Below, piece after piece: positions 11,863 through 23,500 of a stretch of 23,639 nucleotides of DNA. The translations under genes and the position numbers were made by a program. Positions within the stretch are counted from its first letter, which is position 1. Every line of letters starts with the position of its first letter. The DNA is from Spirogloea muscicola (taxonomy: Eukaryota; Streptophyta; Zygnematophyceae; Spirogloeales; Spirogloeaceae): assembly GCA_009602725.1 (NCBI GenBank), contig WELB01000048.1:572734-596372 (forward strand). The letters are read 5' to 3'. The notes below the pieces were generated by a model. That model saw only the letters and a list, made by a program, of their open reading frames with translations. It made no database searches and had not been told where the DNA came from.

Positions 11863-14800
11863 TCACTTTGTCTGGAAGATGTTCTGGATCATGCCGCGAG
11901 GAATTTGGTCGGCAGCGTCGTCGAGCGCCGCCACCTCGCCGCTGTTCAGCCGCCAGCCCAGCGCCCCTAAGTTGTCCTTGACCTGCTCCAAGCTCTTAGC
12001 ACCAGGAATCGGTATGGTGCCCTTCCGCACACACCAGTTCACGGCAACCTGCAGTAACACACTTGATCAGCGACCAAGTAATGTGACAACAATGTGTGCG
12101 CACAAAGCCAAGGGCAGGACACAGCAGACGACACGTTCTGTACTGCAAGGTAGATGCTCTCTCAGCACAATTTATGAAGGCCCAACATTTAATAGAGATT
12201 GAAGCAGTACATACACACACCAATGGATCATGCATGGACAGTCCACTATGAAGCCATTGTCCTAGCGACATCAAGGGAGTAATGAACCTGGGGGACCGAC
12301 TTCCCTCGTGCCACCGCAATCTCCTGCATTGTCTGCAAAAGTGGCTTCAGTCCTGGAAGAATCTGCCTGAAGAGCAAGCTCCTGCAGTGGCAGAGGCACA
12401 GGAGACAGATGTAAGTGACTTACTGATGAGAAAATGCTGGTGAGCATTCCTACTCGCTCACCAAGCTTTGCTACTTTTGACTTGGCAAAAGGTGAGCTCA
12501 ATACGTGCTGACATGTTGTTAATCTCAAGACAGTGTGAGCAATATAAGTACATGTCACATGAGCCGTTGCTGGGGGGAAAGCATCCTATGTGTGGCTGCA
12601 CCATTAAGCAGGGCAACTGGCATATACTGCCTATTGGCCATGGGAGGTGTGCTGAATCTCATGAGTCTGGGAGGCTTACATTCAAGCAGAAGGGTGAGGC
12701 TTTAGGCTTAGGAGCAGTTGACTTCCTCATGATGCGCGTACCTAGGCCCCTTGGGCAGCTGATCGCCTCCGTACTTCCCAGTCAGCATGCCCAGCCCAAG
12801 GGGGCTGTACGAGATAAGCCGGATGCCAAGGTCGTCACAAATAGCCTTCACATCCATCTGCTCTGGACCACGGCTGATGAGCGAGAACTGGACCTGCACA
12901 ATTGACGAGGCCATGCATTGGGTATCACTAGTCACAACAGTTGGCGAAGCTCAGGTCCCAAATGACAATACACCTGCCAAAAGCCTGCTTCTAGCACAAA
13001 TTCTCATCAAATTCCAGCTCCAGCTCTTCCCTGAGTCTCCTTAGCAAAGCTATCTATAATGAATGCTAGGAGACGTGTCACCAACTCATGAATTTGGTAA
13101 GAATTGGAGGCCACAGCAAGCAGACCTGTGCCGACGCGAGCGGCACTCCCCTGGCGCGCAGATAATCGTGTATTCGCAGCATCTGCTTAGGCCCGTAATT
13201 GCTGACGCCGACTTCCTCAACCAAGCCCTGCTCAGTCGCATGAGAGCAGCTGAGACGACGTACATGCTGCTCTACTCGAACAACGCCTGAGCAATTTAGC
13301 AAGACGTGATTGATTCCATATTCAATGCCCTGACATTCACCATGTCAGAATTGCGCGTGCTTCTTCACGGCCATGAAGCTTTGCTAATGTCTGAACGTCT
13401 TCGCATGAGAGTGGCTCTTTGTGCTATCAAGACTCTGCGAGAATGACTGAAAGAAATAATGTGTTTCGACTGAGAGACGGCAGCACTTGCTCGTACATAG
13501 CGACAAGGCCATCCCAAAGGACGCGCTCCTGGAGCGGTGCATACTTGGCTGCGGACCAGTGGAGCTGACCCACCGCGAGCTTGTCCGCGCCAAGCCGTCT
13601 CAGCGAGCCCCTGGCAGTTTTACAGGACTCAGCAGTAAGGCCCAACATTGTAATCGAGTAGCTGTGACATTTTGTTGCCGCTTATCTGCAGATTGTTAGC
13701 TGAGGGCATGAGATGAGAGCGACAGAAATGCACAGGAGCAAGACACCGACACACTGACATGCTTGATTACCTGCAAGCTGCCACCATCTGGGCAGTCGTT
13801 AGCCGCCAGGGGTAGGCGGCGAACTTGGTTGCCACCCTCACTCGCTGCCGCACTCGCTCCGAGCCTGTGGACCAGGGGCAAGATCAGGGGGCTCGTCACT
13901 TGGGTAAACGCCCTAAGAGGAGGACAACTGTGAGCGTGGCAAGAGCGAAAGCAAAGGGGCTCCTGCCCACTTGCTGCAGCTGCAGCTGCTGTCAGGCCTC
14001 TGCTGCCGGTGATACTACTCCATGCACTCGTAAACTGGACATTACATCACAGCAGTCTAGCAGCTGGCTTTGGTGCATCACGATGCATCTGAACGCCCAA
14101 GAGGCCAGAATCCAGTGAGCAGGTCAAATTGAAGGCCTGTTTGATGGCATATACGCAGAGTGCGTGGACGACAGTTGTGTAATCTCAGGCAAGTGGCTGG
14201 CAATGCCGGTGGCTTATGTCCGTTCCAGTGAGACCCAGAAGAAAACTTTCAAACCTTAACAGCTTAGAACCTCCACTTAAGCGCGTGTCCGAGTGCAGAC
14301 CAAGATGGATTGCCCACCGGGGTACTCGCGGATGAAGCGGCCGAGCAGCAGCTCGGCACGGCCGTTGAGCCGGCCGGTGCCGTACGAGTCGGCGGTGTCG
14401 AAGAGGTTGACGCCGGCGGCGACGGCGGCGTCGAAGGCGGCCTGCAGCTCGCCATCCATGGCGGTGCTGTAGCCCCACAGCAGCTGGTTGCCCCACGACC
14501 ACGTCCCCAAGCCCATGGGCGACACCGCCACGCCGCCCAGCTTCACCTGCCCAGCCGTGCGAGAACGCGTTAGGACTTAAGGGTTCAGGGTTTAGGCTTT
14601 GGAATTCAGGATTCAGGGGGTTTAGAGTTTATCTTGTTAAGGTTCAGGTCTTAGAGCTTTAGGGGTTCTGGGTTTTGGGTTTGGAGTCGCGGCGCTGAGG
14701 GCCTTCATCCTAGTCCCACGGACTTATGACTGATGAGCTGTTAAGACTCCATCGTGAGAAATCGAGCTCCATGTTCAATTCCCCTCCTCCTGGCCACTTT

Positions 14801-15033
14801 CTGCAGATCGCCCGGCGCCCCGCCGGCAAGGTCCGCATGAGCGCGCCCGCAGCCGCTCCACGCCGAGCCGGCTCCTCGGCTCGAACCCTGCACCTCACGT
14901 GCTAGACCTCAAAGCCGCTGCGCGGGCGGGCGCTCGCCTTCTCCCACGGGTAGAAGGCCGGCCACTCGCGCACGCCCGCCGCCGCCGCCGCCGCCGCCGC
15001 GCCGCCGNCCGCCGCCGACGCCGCGGCCGCCAT
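11863..15033 (-). CDS. PLR1: Pyridoxal reductase (aldo-keto reductase), plastid type
   Basis: An aldo-keto reductase matching plant PLR1, which reduces pyridoxal to pyridoxine with NADPH in vitamin B6 salvage. Exons: 15033-14908, 14546-14318, 13864-13771, 13610-13487, 13227-13126, 12893-12742, 12381-12288 and 12048-11863 (TGA). They total 368 residues, against about 365 in Arabidopsis. The catalytic tetrad is visible: Asp92 and Tyr97 (FDTADSYG), Lys132 (VATKFAAYPWRL), His167 (VGQLHWS). Family-specific stretches are GTWSWGNQLLWGYSTAMD, GRLNGRAELLLGRFIREYPG, LISYSPLGLGMLTGKY, RSLLFRQILPGL and the C-terminal MIQNIFQTK. The start ATG has a GCCATGG context and leads into an Ala run that contains an undetermined base (15008). 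The 42-residue N-terminus could be a plastid targeting region but lacks the usual Ser/Thr richness. Exon 1 is assigned from frame and its good join (SGFE to VKLGG), so it is less sure than the others. Confidence 0.92.
14577..14685 (-). repeat. Degenerate telomere-like tract in PLR1 intron 1
   Basis: The plus strand reads GGGTTCAGGGTTTAGGC, later GGGGGTTTAGAG, then TTTAGGGGTTCTGGGTTTTG, all variants of TTTAGGG. On the sense (minus) strand it is C-rich and sits 30-140 nt before the exon 2 acceptor, where it may serve as a pyrimidine-rich region. Confidence 0.7.
14978..15030. repeat. GCC repeat with an undetermined base at the PLR1 start
   Basis: GCC units encode the N-terminal Ala/Gly run of PLR1. 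The base at 15008 is N, inside the run. This probably marks a polishing or gap-joining problem, so the Ala count is uncertain. Confidence 0.85.
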
Positions 15034-15921
15034 GGCCAGGCACAGGGCTGGCGGGGCGGCCTGCGCCGAGGCCGACCTAATCCTGCCCTAATCGGACAGT
15101 TGCCAGCCGGCTCGGCACCTCGTTAGCTTGTGGGCACGGCAGTGCCTATTCGATTCCGTCAACGCTGACGGGTTGAGATAGGTCAGCCGCCATGATCGAC
15201 GGAAGGTGGAGGAAATTGGTGAAGCCCATTCATTGGGGCGAGGACTGTGGAAAGCCAGCCCGAAAAGAATTGACAAGTCCAAAGGATGACGGAAAACTTT
15301 CATTCATCTTGCGCAGACAAAGAGCTGACCTGCAATTGAGAAGTTAGCAGTAGCTACTGTGCGTAGTGGCTACTGTGTAAGTCAGCACTTCAGCAGGAAA
15401 TAGATGGCTGCAAGGGCCGTGGGTAAGGTGCTCCGCCAGCGCAAGGAGAAGTAGCTTGCGCAGGCAAGCTCCGCAAGACTCGGGTTTGCTGTAAAGACTG
15501 CGATGGTGTCATGAGCTGTGGCAACAGTAGCAGGTCTGACTTGCGGACAACGTCATTTGCAACAAGGAATGTGGCAGCCAATTCGGCTTACGCTGTTGAC
15601 GTGCTTCTGAAGGTCTTCAGTGGCACCTGAATGTAATACTGCTCGGCCCCTGCATGAGCCTTGTGCTAGCCCTATCAAGGGCCATGCAAAACAAAGTCCC
15701 CGCAGTTTGTGAAGGACTATATCATAGAAATAACTTACTTTAGAGCTACAGCAGAAACCTACAACAAATTCGGCAGTAAGCATCAAGTATAGTGACCTAA
15801 GACAGACACTTCGAGAATGTATAACAGCCTCCGGCACGCTCGCCTTCAAGTGATCAGCAAAGGACCTCCTTGAACTGGTCGTTGGAGGTCAAGAAAAAAC
15901 CCACTGGAGGAGGGCCTAGTG
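15034..15921. other. Intergenic region: PLR1 promoter and LTA4H 3' flank
   Basis: Both neighbours are on the minus strand, so the left part is PLR1 promoter/leader and the right part the LTA4H 3' UTR. It holds dispersed element copy B, telomere-box-like CCTAATCCTGCCCTAATC (15079-15096), and a short tandem duplication around 15350-15378 (GTAGCTACTGTG and GTGGCTACTGTG). No gene seen. Confidence 0.6.
15228..15297 (+). repeat. Dispersed AAAGCCAGCCC element, copy B (5' of PLR1)
   Basis: Reads CATTGGGGCGAGGACTGTGG, then AAAGCCAGCCCGAAAAGAAT, then TGACAAGTCCAAAGGATGAC. It aligns with copy A through the core and with the CAAGGTCCAAAG block after it, and shares GCCCATT upstream with copy C. It is 195-265 nt upstream of the PLR1 start, antisense to the gene. 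Confidence 0.65.
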
Positions 15922-18900
15922 TCAGGCGCCATTCCTGGAGAGGACGCCCTCTATGACGTCCTTGGCAATCGGGTGATAGCGGAGCTTGTTGTCTTCAAAC
16001 ACACGCCGCGAGAAAGCCTTGGACTCGGCGGCGCCCTGCAGGAGACCAGTGTACAGCGACTTGAGGTACTTCATCCGCCCGTTGCTCGCCAGCGAACGCT
16101 CGATTGCCTGGTAGCACGACTTATATTCTGTACAAGCATAATGAGCCCGAGCAATTAGTCAAAATAAAGAAAAAGGGCGTCCCTGTCTCCCGTATGTGAC
16201 TAGAAAGTCCTTGAAAACGTGCAGGATGCTGAAGAATGTTAGCGACAATCTCTAGTGATGCAGGAGTGCATGCAGTCGTGGAGTTATGGAGTCACCTGAA
16301 TGGGCGACGATTGTGAGAAAAGCGGACCGAATCTCCGAGTTGGTCGACTCTGAAAGGTGGAAGCGCTCGTTGAGGCGCGCCACCCGGTCATGGTTGAGCA
16401 CCCGAGGCAGCGCTTCGAGGTAGACTTGCCAGTCGAGTGCCTGCCATGCCGCCGTGTCCTCGGCGGTGAGCTCCTGGCCACCCTCTGCGAGGGCTTTGAT
16501 GTGCTCCAGAGCTGCCGAGGCCGGCCGCGGCGCATCACTGGGAATGCCTGTCCCCTGCACCCACTCGTGCAGGTCGACGGCGTCGCCAATGCCCGGCAGC
16601 TCTGCCGACAGGAAGGCAAGGAACGTCTCCGTGGTAATCGACTGGAAGCGGAAGGCACTTATGTACTTCCGCAGGAAGGCATCGAAGCGTGGCCTCCCGA
16701 CCTGCACTTACACCTTGCATGTCAGCTCATACTTGCTTATGCATGTCAGTAATCGAATTACCAAATGTAGAGACTGACTGTGAGTGAGGGGTCTCACTTG
16801 TACGCCCTTAGACTCGAGCTCTGATCCGGCAACTATAGCACTGCTTCCTGCAACTTGACGACTTCGTGTTCACAGCATGGTGGTGGCACTTTGCAGCATA
16901 CCTCGTTCTCAATTCTTTTCAGAAAGAGAAAGCCCTTCTCGTATGGGACCTCGCTGTAGACCTCATCTGGGTCGATGCCTTCCAGGTTCATCTTCAGCCT
17001 GGTGAATTGCGGCTGGTCTTTGAAGCGCCGCACCTCCTCCACAAGCCCGTTCCACCCGATCGTGGAGTGCATGGCGAGGCGGTCTGGCCCTTCCAGAGCC
17101 TCTTGTATCCGCCGCTCTGCATATGTGGTGAATCCCTGGGCACTTGACCCGCAAGCTTTAATCAGGCCAGCAAAGTGACAGGAACGTGGAGCTTTTGACA
17201 TTGTTTCAGCTGTCAACTATTACCGCAGAATAGTTGAGGACCGGCAATCACAGTGTCAGCACAAGCCAGCCATTCAAGGCCTGTCCATCAAGGTTGCTAA
17301 TTTGTCATTTACCAAAATCATAGGCATTTCTCACCTCATTCAGCCAGAAATCGTCCATGGTTGCATTGGTGACCAGGTTGCCAGTCCAGCTGTGCGCGAG
17401 CTCGTGCGCCACAACGCCCACGAGCGAGCGGTCACCAGCAAGGAGTGTGGGCGTCAGAAACACCATGCGTGGATTCTCCATGCCGCCAAAAGGGAAGGAC
17501 GGCGGCATCACCAGCACGTCAAAGCGCTCCCAGTCGTACGGGCCAAAGAGCTGCTCCGCTATCTCTACCATCCTCTCCACGTCGGCAAACTCGTACGCCG
17601 CTGCTTGTAGAATCGCCGGCTCCGCATATACACGGCAGCGATGCGACAGGTCCTGATGTTTTATGTCGCCTGCTTGCAGGCCCAAGCACGGTCCATCAGA
17701 CCATCAATAGCTGCATGACCTGTCTGCTGCAGCTAAGAACTGGTGCATGTCACCTGTGCTTGTTGCTATCTAGTAATAATACCTCCTCAGAGCAGAAGAG
17801 ATATTGTTTGAGGCTTTGTCAAAATGGCATATGTATGGCAAATCTGTGTGTTAGCCTCAGCAGAAGGTGCGATGCCATGCAGCAAGCACACTGCCATTTT
17901 TAAATGAGCAGGGTGCAGTATGCTCTCATGGATATGTCACTAGAACTCTATGTGCAAGGGTGATGGAGATCGAGGCCACCTGCCGCAAGCGCAAAAAGAT
18001 AGGGAGGAATGGGCTGCTCCATTCTGAAAGACTCAATGATCGTGTTGCCGTCCACGGAGGTCGTGCGGCCCACATGTGCCGCGCTCATGACCACACGCGC
18101 TGCGGCCATCACCTCCACATCCGCCGTGTACTTGATGCGAGCCTGCAGCCATCGTCTCCTGCCAATGTGATGCCTTCCCATGCCTTTCCGGCAAAGGTTT
18201 GTGCCTGTAGTAGTGATGTCAACATGCACAGAGCGAGAGCCAATTCCTGCGAGTGAACCTACATCACAGCAGACCAATATCCAGCAGAAGTGCGTTGCTT
18301 TAGCTGGGAGTTGGATATAAGGATTACCAGAGGGGTGTCCTGGCAGGGGAAGACGGAGCGTGCGTGGATGGCCTGGCACTGCGTGAACACGTACGGCAGC
18401 ACGCCGCCGGCTGTCTGCGGCGGAGCCAGCCACTGCAGCGCCGTCGAGGCGGCCGTTGTGCGATACCGCACCGCGACCGCGTCGCCCTCCAGCTTAATGT
18501 GCAGCCGCCGGCCCTTGATTACTGCACAGGCAACTTACTGATTAAGGTATACACCACTAAGATTACCACTGTTAGAAACCCTGTTACCTGTTACTAACAA
18601 TGTCACTGTTACCACTGTTAGACACCGTCCTTTCGGTCGCATTGGCGGACAGTCCGCCCATGCCCAGCTCGCTTGGCCAGCTGCCATTGGCGAAGCAACC
18701 TTACATGTGACACTCGTGATTACTGAGCGGGTCAGCTTAGCAGCAGGCGATGTACACCTGTCAGTGTGCTTGCCTTGGTTATTTGGCCATTCAGGTCCTC
18801 CATCACTACATACACAATCCGCCTTTGGAAGAAGCACCAGTGCAGAGGAAGAATCCCAGCCCCAACTACCGCTGTCAACCTCCATCCCGAAACCTGACCC

Positions 18901-19323
18901 TCCGTCCTTGATCTTGACCCCTAGCCTGTGGCTCCGCTAACATAGTCACAAAATCCCTCTGTATGCACTTGGCTGCGGCTTTTACACCCGCTCTAACCAA
19001 ATCTGCAGCCGCAATCGTCAGTCCTGAAGGCAGGGGCAGCGGCCGCGGCAGAGCGCAGCAAGGCTACAACGGCGCTGAGCGCTCTTACCGTCCGGCTGCC
19101 CGAGCTCGTACTCCAGCGGCGCGCCGGACGGGCTGGCGGCGACGGCCTCGATCTCCAGGCCCCGCGTGTCGAGGTCCAGCGCACCGCGCGCCGGCGCCGC
19201 CAGCCGCAGCGTGGCCGTGCCTGCGATGGCCCGCGCCTCGAAGTCGACGCGCAGCCGCAGCTCCACCGACTCCGTCAGCGGCTGGTCGCCGTCCGCGTAC
19301 GAGTGCGGGTCCAGGGGCGCCAT
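15922..19323 (-). CDS. LKHA4: Leukotriene A4 hydrolase-type M1 aminopeptidase
   Basis: A zinc M1-family enzyme of the leukotriene A4 hydrolase group. In plants and algae it is expected to act mainly as a soluble aminopeptidase and epoxide hydrolase. Exons: 19323-19089, 18521-18328, 18142-17980, 17669-17335, 17135-16902, 16701-16296 and 16127-15922 (TGA). They total 590 residues, versus about 610 in human and Arabidopsis. The start MAPLDPHSY matches the family start. Conserved parts: [30 protein letters not shown], substrate motif GGMEN (259-263), zinc site His286-Glu287-Leu-Ala-His290 with the third ligand Glu309 in [15 protein letters not shown], and the two catalytic-region tyrosines in [11 protein letters not shown]. 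The C-terminal helical domain ends [16 protein letters not shown]...[13 protein letters not shown]. An in-frame ATG at 19377 would add 18 residues. Exon 1 is much more GC-rich than the rest. Confidence 0.94.
18563..18622. repeat. TAACAG-type repeats in LTA4H intron 1
   Basis: A perfect 14-bp direct repeat TTACCACTGTTAGA occurs at 18563-18576 and 18609-18622, with related TTACCTGTTACTAACA between. On the sense strand this is a series of TAACAG units (TCTAACAGTGGTAACAG and variants) 40-100 nt before the exon 2 acceptor at 18522. They resemble branch-point plus AG sequences. Confidence 0.75.
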
Positions 19324-20512
19324 GGAGGCGCCGGAGCCGAGGTGCAGTGGCGAGCTTCTACCACTGAGAGCCGGCATCTGCACTGTGCAGCGCTGGCCTG
19401 CAACAAGTGGAGCTAGATGTGTACACAATATGCTCAATTCGCGGCTATTTGCAGCGGCCCCTAAGGTTTTCCTCTTCCTCCCCTCAGTTGAAACACGCAT
19501 TTCCCCAGTTGAAACATCTGGCTGTCTGATGCTGATACTGGTTTACTAGAAGAAGAAAGTGCTCGCCCATTGAGGATAGGGGCTGGAAAAGCCAGCCCAA
19601 AAAAGAATGAACAAAGGACGTGAAGGGGGCCAGGGGAAGCGCTAGGAAAAACAAGCACAAGAAGAAACAAAGCAGCTACAAATCATTCAGTAACCCCTAC
19701 TAAGCAGCCGGTACTGGAGGGCCCTACTTGCCCAGCCTGCAGCTCCATGTTCGTATAATGCATCACAAAATCGCCTGTGCATGCACTGGCTTTCACAGCT
19801 GGCTTACATTTCCCATACTACCTATCTTAGACAAAGGTAAGTATGCGTCACTACCACCTCACTAGGCCTGATTAGGCAACCTTGCAATGTATCTCAAATT
19901 GAAGCACATGTGGGGTGGACTGTAAAGCTCGGCAGCCTCTTCTGATAGGGAGGAATGGCACCTCCAGAGAGGACATTTAAGCACACGTCCATCATTCTCA
20001 GTAGTTTTCAATGGGGAGCAATAGCAGGCAAAACACAGAACTAACAAGTAGGCAGGTTTCGCATGAACTATAGTTAGAAGTTAAAGTGCAGCAAGTAACT
20101 AAGTCCAAAGATGGTAAGACGGATTGTAAAACATGTTTCTTTCCATCAATTAAATTGGCGTTTATTAGTATCTGGAGAAAGCTGCAGCTCTCGTTTCCCA
20201 ACTCCTTGTCCCTCGTGCATGAGAAATATTGCTGTGAATAATCTACATCTCAAAAGCCAGCACTATTACGCTTTCTGCCAAGCACCTAACAATGCAGCTC
20301 CAACAACACCCTACATCACATCTACCACAAGCTTGCGTAGCACTAATCAGAGCCTTCATTGCTCAAGCTGCATCTATACCTGACAGTGCTGCTTAATCTA
20401 TCATAGACTTCGCATCCTGCACTCTAGACTTGCTGCAGGCTCCTATCAAAGTCCACTTCCAGCAACTAAAGGTTGTAAAAATTGAGAGCAAAACCAAGCG
20501 CTGCCAACTCTT
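19324..20512. other. Intergenic region: LTA4H promoter and hydrolase 3' flank
   Basis: About 1.2 kb between two minus-strand genes. It holds dispersed element copy C about 240-300 nt upstream of the LTA4H start. From about 19700 rightwards it is AT-richer, with no coding-like frame, and probably includes the alpha/beta hydrolase 3' UTR. Confidence 0.6.
19563..19618 (+). repeat. Dispersed AAAGCCAGCCC element, copy C (5' of LTA4H)
   Basis: Reads GCCCATTGAGGATAGGGGCT, then GGAAAAGCCAGCCCAAAAAA, then GAATGAACAAAGGACG. The 11-base core AAAGCCAGCCC is identical to copies A and B. The GCCCATT at its left is shared with copy B and ATTGAGG with copy D. It lies antisense to LTA4H. Confidence 0.6.
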
Positions 20513-23500
20513 CTAGTCTTCCATCTCGTCAATCAGAATGTCATCCAGTAAATCATGCTCAACCGGGCTTGCTTCTCCCACTGCGGGCCCTTGTGGGGGC
20601 CCCAGGAGCGTCTGTAATACTTCACGATGGCCACTGTCATTGAAGCAAAACCAAGAGAAATGCCCTTCCCGTGGGAGCGCGTGTAGCACCGCAGTTGGCA
20701 GAATCTTCACCGCAGCCTCGTTCAGGCTAAACGGCACATCTCGATCATCCGTGCCCTGGGCAAAAAGTGTCCAAGCGGAGCATCTGCCTTTCAGGGCCAC
20801 AGCCGCAGTGTACAGCTTGCTACACAACCTCCGCTTTTGCTTAAAATAAACAAAAACTGAGGGTCTGAGAAGTGCCTCTGTATCACTGTACCTGCCACAC
20901 GTGGACAGGACCTGTGAACGTTCTCAGCTCTGCTATGTCAAACGGCCAGTCTTGGGTCGGCAGAATGAGATCCTCATACACAGCTTGCAGATTGCCCTGC
21001 CTCAGGGACTCCCGCACAGTGTCTGTCATCATGCAGAAACTTCGTCAATTAGTGTAACCGGTTGCTGGGCCCATATACAGTGTCTTGAACACCACTCAGA
21101 AGACACTGCAGGAAAGAGTCATGCTCTGATCAGGTTCACAACCTCCCCGAACTGGATAAGACAATCTCGCAAAAATGGTCACGCCGTGTTGCAAGACCAC
21201 TGAGTCATACAGGCCAAGGCTTGGAGCATCCTCCTCTGCCGCAGCTTCCGCCGGTCTCGGTGTCCCTCATATAGCAGCAACATGTACAGAAGGAGCGGCC
21301 TCATGAAGGGCACAATGAAGCATCTGACAAACCACGTCGGGATGAGGTAGGGGACGAGCCATGGCGGAAGCACGGTAGGAAGATGGCGCGAGACGAGGTA
21401 TCTAAACCTGGCGGCAACAGGCATCTGCTTCCAAACCTGGAAAAGCAATGAGGGGACAGGCAATAACAGTCTTACGACCTTGGCCTAAAAGCTTATCCCT
21501 GAATTTATATCAACACTGTTTGACACGATGTCCCTTACACCTGCCTGCTTGCATCTGGATAATGAGCATGGCACTTGCTCTAAGATCAGTGCAGTGAGAA
21601 CAATGTCGAAGCTGGAGCTCAGTAGTCATGACATGAACTGAGCCACTCTCTGGGGCCAGAAAACGCGGCCCAGTTGAAGGGGACGAGAACAAAAGCAGCT
21701 GCTTCACCTTAGAGTTTGCAGCAATGGATGGCCACCATGGGTTGCCATCTGGCGCCCAGAGGGCTATGCCGGCCAGCCTCTCAGGAATGTACTTGGCAGC
21801 GGCCCAAGCATACGGGCCTCCGCCTGAGTATCCCAAGAGCCAGAATCTGTCACCCAGCTTGAGCTCGTCGGCAAGTTCCAGAATGTCAATCACACTTGAC
21901 GTAAGACTCCATCCTGCCAATGAGAATATCAGCAAGAGAACCTCAGCAATAAGCACTATGTGAAGTAAACAGCTTGACACGCTTCTCTGTACTATCATAT
22001 GCCCACATGGGAACGAATACAGGCTGCACTGCTGGATGCTGCTTTCACACAGGGCCAGCTAATGTATGCCGCCAAAACAACAGGCAGCAACATGACAACC
22101 TGGAAAATAATCGCTCTGGCCATACCCTGGCCTGTCATAGCTCACAAGTCGAATGCCAAACTCCTCCAAGAGAGTAGTTCTGCATGAAGCGCCTTGATCA
22201 ATCACGGTCAGAGAGCGGAATCACAGGAGGCCAACAAAGATAGGACATGAGTTGAGCCACACAAAGCCCACTATCTGCCACCCTCCTCCTCTCATCTCAA
22301 CCGCAATCATCCAAGCAAGCGTCAGAGATGTAATAAATATAAGCAAAATAATACCTTTGTAGGGTTTACGTTTCAAGAATAGGCTTTACTGTCTAGGGTT
22401 TAGGATCTAGGCCCCTAGTTGTTCCTCACAACGAGCACAAGAGGCAAGCCTGTAGGAAGGAGGGCCTGCTTGCATTTGACATACTTGATACCAGGGATGC
22501 CAGTGAGGCGGCAGTCTGGCCCTCCATGCAGCACAAGGATGGTGTGGCGGGCCCTGTGTGCCGGTAGCCCTTGCTCACGATAGGCCACTGAGCGGCCATC
22601 CGGCAGCTTGATGCGGGGCGCTGTAATGGGCGGAGGCTCAAAGACCTGCAGAGAAGCTCGTTCCTTAGTGCGACATAGTGCGATGCTGTAAAACCCCAAA
22701 CTCTAGCAGCCAACGATGTGATATCCATAAATCATGACCTGCTTACAATCCAACATTCACACCCCAACATGTATCTCTCTCAGCTTCCAAAGCTGATGCC
22801 ACCTACATGCCAAGTCTCCACATTTGGCTGTATAAGTAGGTGTGTCAGAATTGCAAGAGGGCTGTGCCGGGGTGCATGCAAGCGAGCTTGCCTGGGACAT
22901 GACAGCGATGGCAAGGCAGCTGACGGCCAGCACGAGCCACGTGACGAAGAGCGAGGTGGCGAGCACAGGCAGCAGCGGCAGCCACAGCGGGCTGAACAGC
23001 AGCAGCAGCAGCACTGCAGGGCAGGGTGGGCAGCCTTCTGTGAGCATCAAACATCATCTTGCCAGGCAGAGGCAGAGGCACTCAGCTTTCCTATTCGTCA
23101 CAATCGACTGTATTGACTTAAGCTGGAGCTTAAGTTACCAGCTACAGAGGACCTGCAGAGGCACTCAGCGTTCCTGTCCATCAAATTTGACTGAAACAGC
23201 TGAAGCTCAACTTACCGCCATTCAAGCTACAGTAGCCTGATATGCACACTTGCAAGCAATAAACCATCAAACAAAGAGCCTGTTCATCGATAAGAAGCGT
23301 CCAAGCCTCCCGGGGCGGCCTCGCCAAGGAGCTACGAACCCGACGGCAGGGACAGCGCCGGCGCCTCGTCAGGAACGGCCTTGCCGTCCGGCATCCCGCG
23401 CGCCTCGCCGTACCCGGCCTCGCCGCCGTGCCTCAGGCCCTGCAGCACGAGCTTCGTCTCCATCATGTCGCGCACGAGCTCCTCGTTGTCCGCCTGCGCA

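Noticed and set aside
6580-14900. tRNA or tRNA-derived SINE signals (GGTTCAAATC-like at about 6605 minus strand, GGTTCGAGCC at about 14880 minus strand, GTTCAATTCC at about 14774 plus strand)
   Set aside because: They look like Pol III B boxes, but no cloverleaf could be folded around them by eye and A boxes are weak, so I do not call a gene.
16357-16777. Plus-strand open frames over LTA4H exon 6
   Set aside because: They are shadows of a long real exon; the minus strand matches the LTA4H C-terminal domain through a consistent exon chain.
18963-19367. Plus-strand frame of 134 codons over LTA4H exon 1
   Set aside because: Pro/Arg/Ala-rich antisense artefact of high GC; the opposite strand encodes the conserved LTA4H N-terminus.
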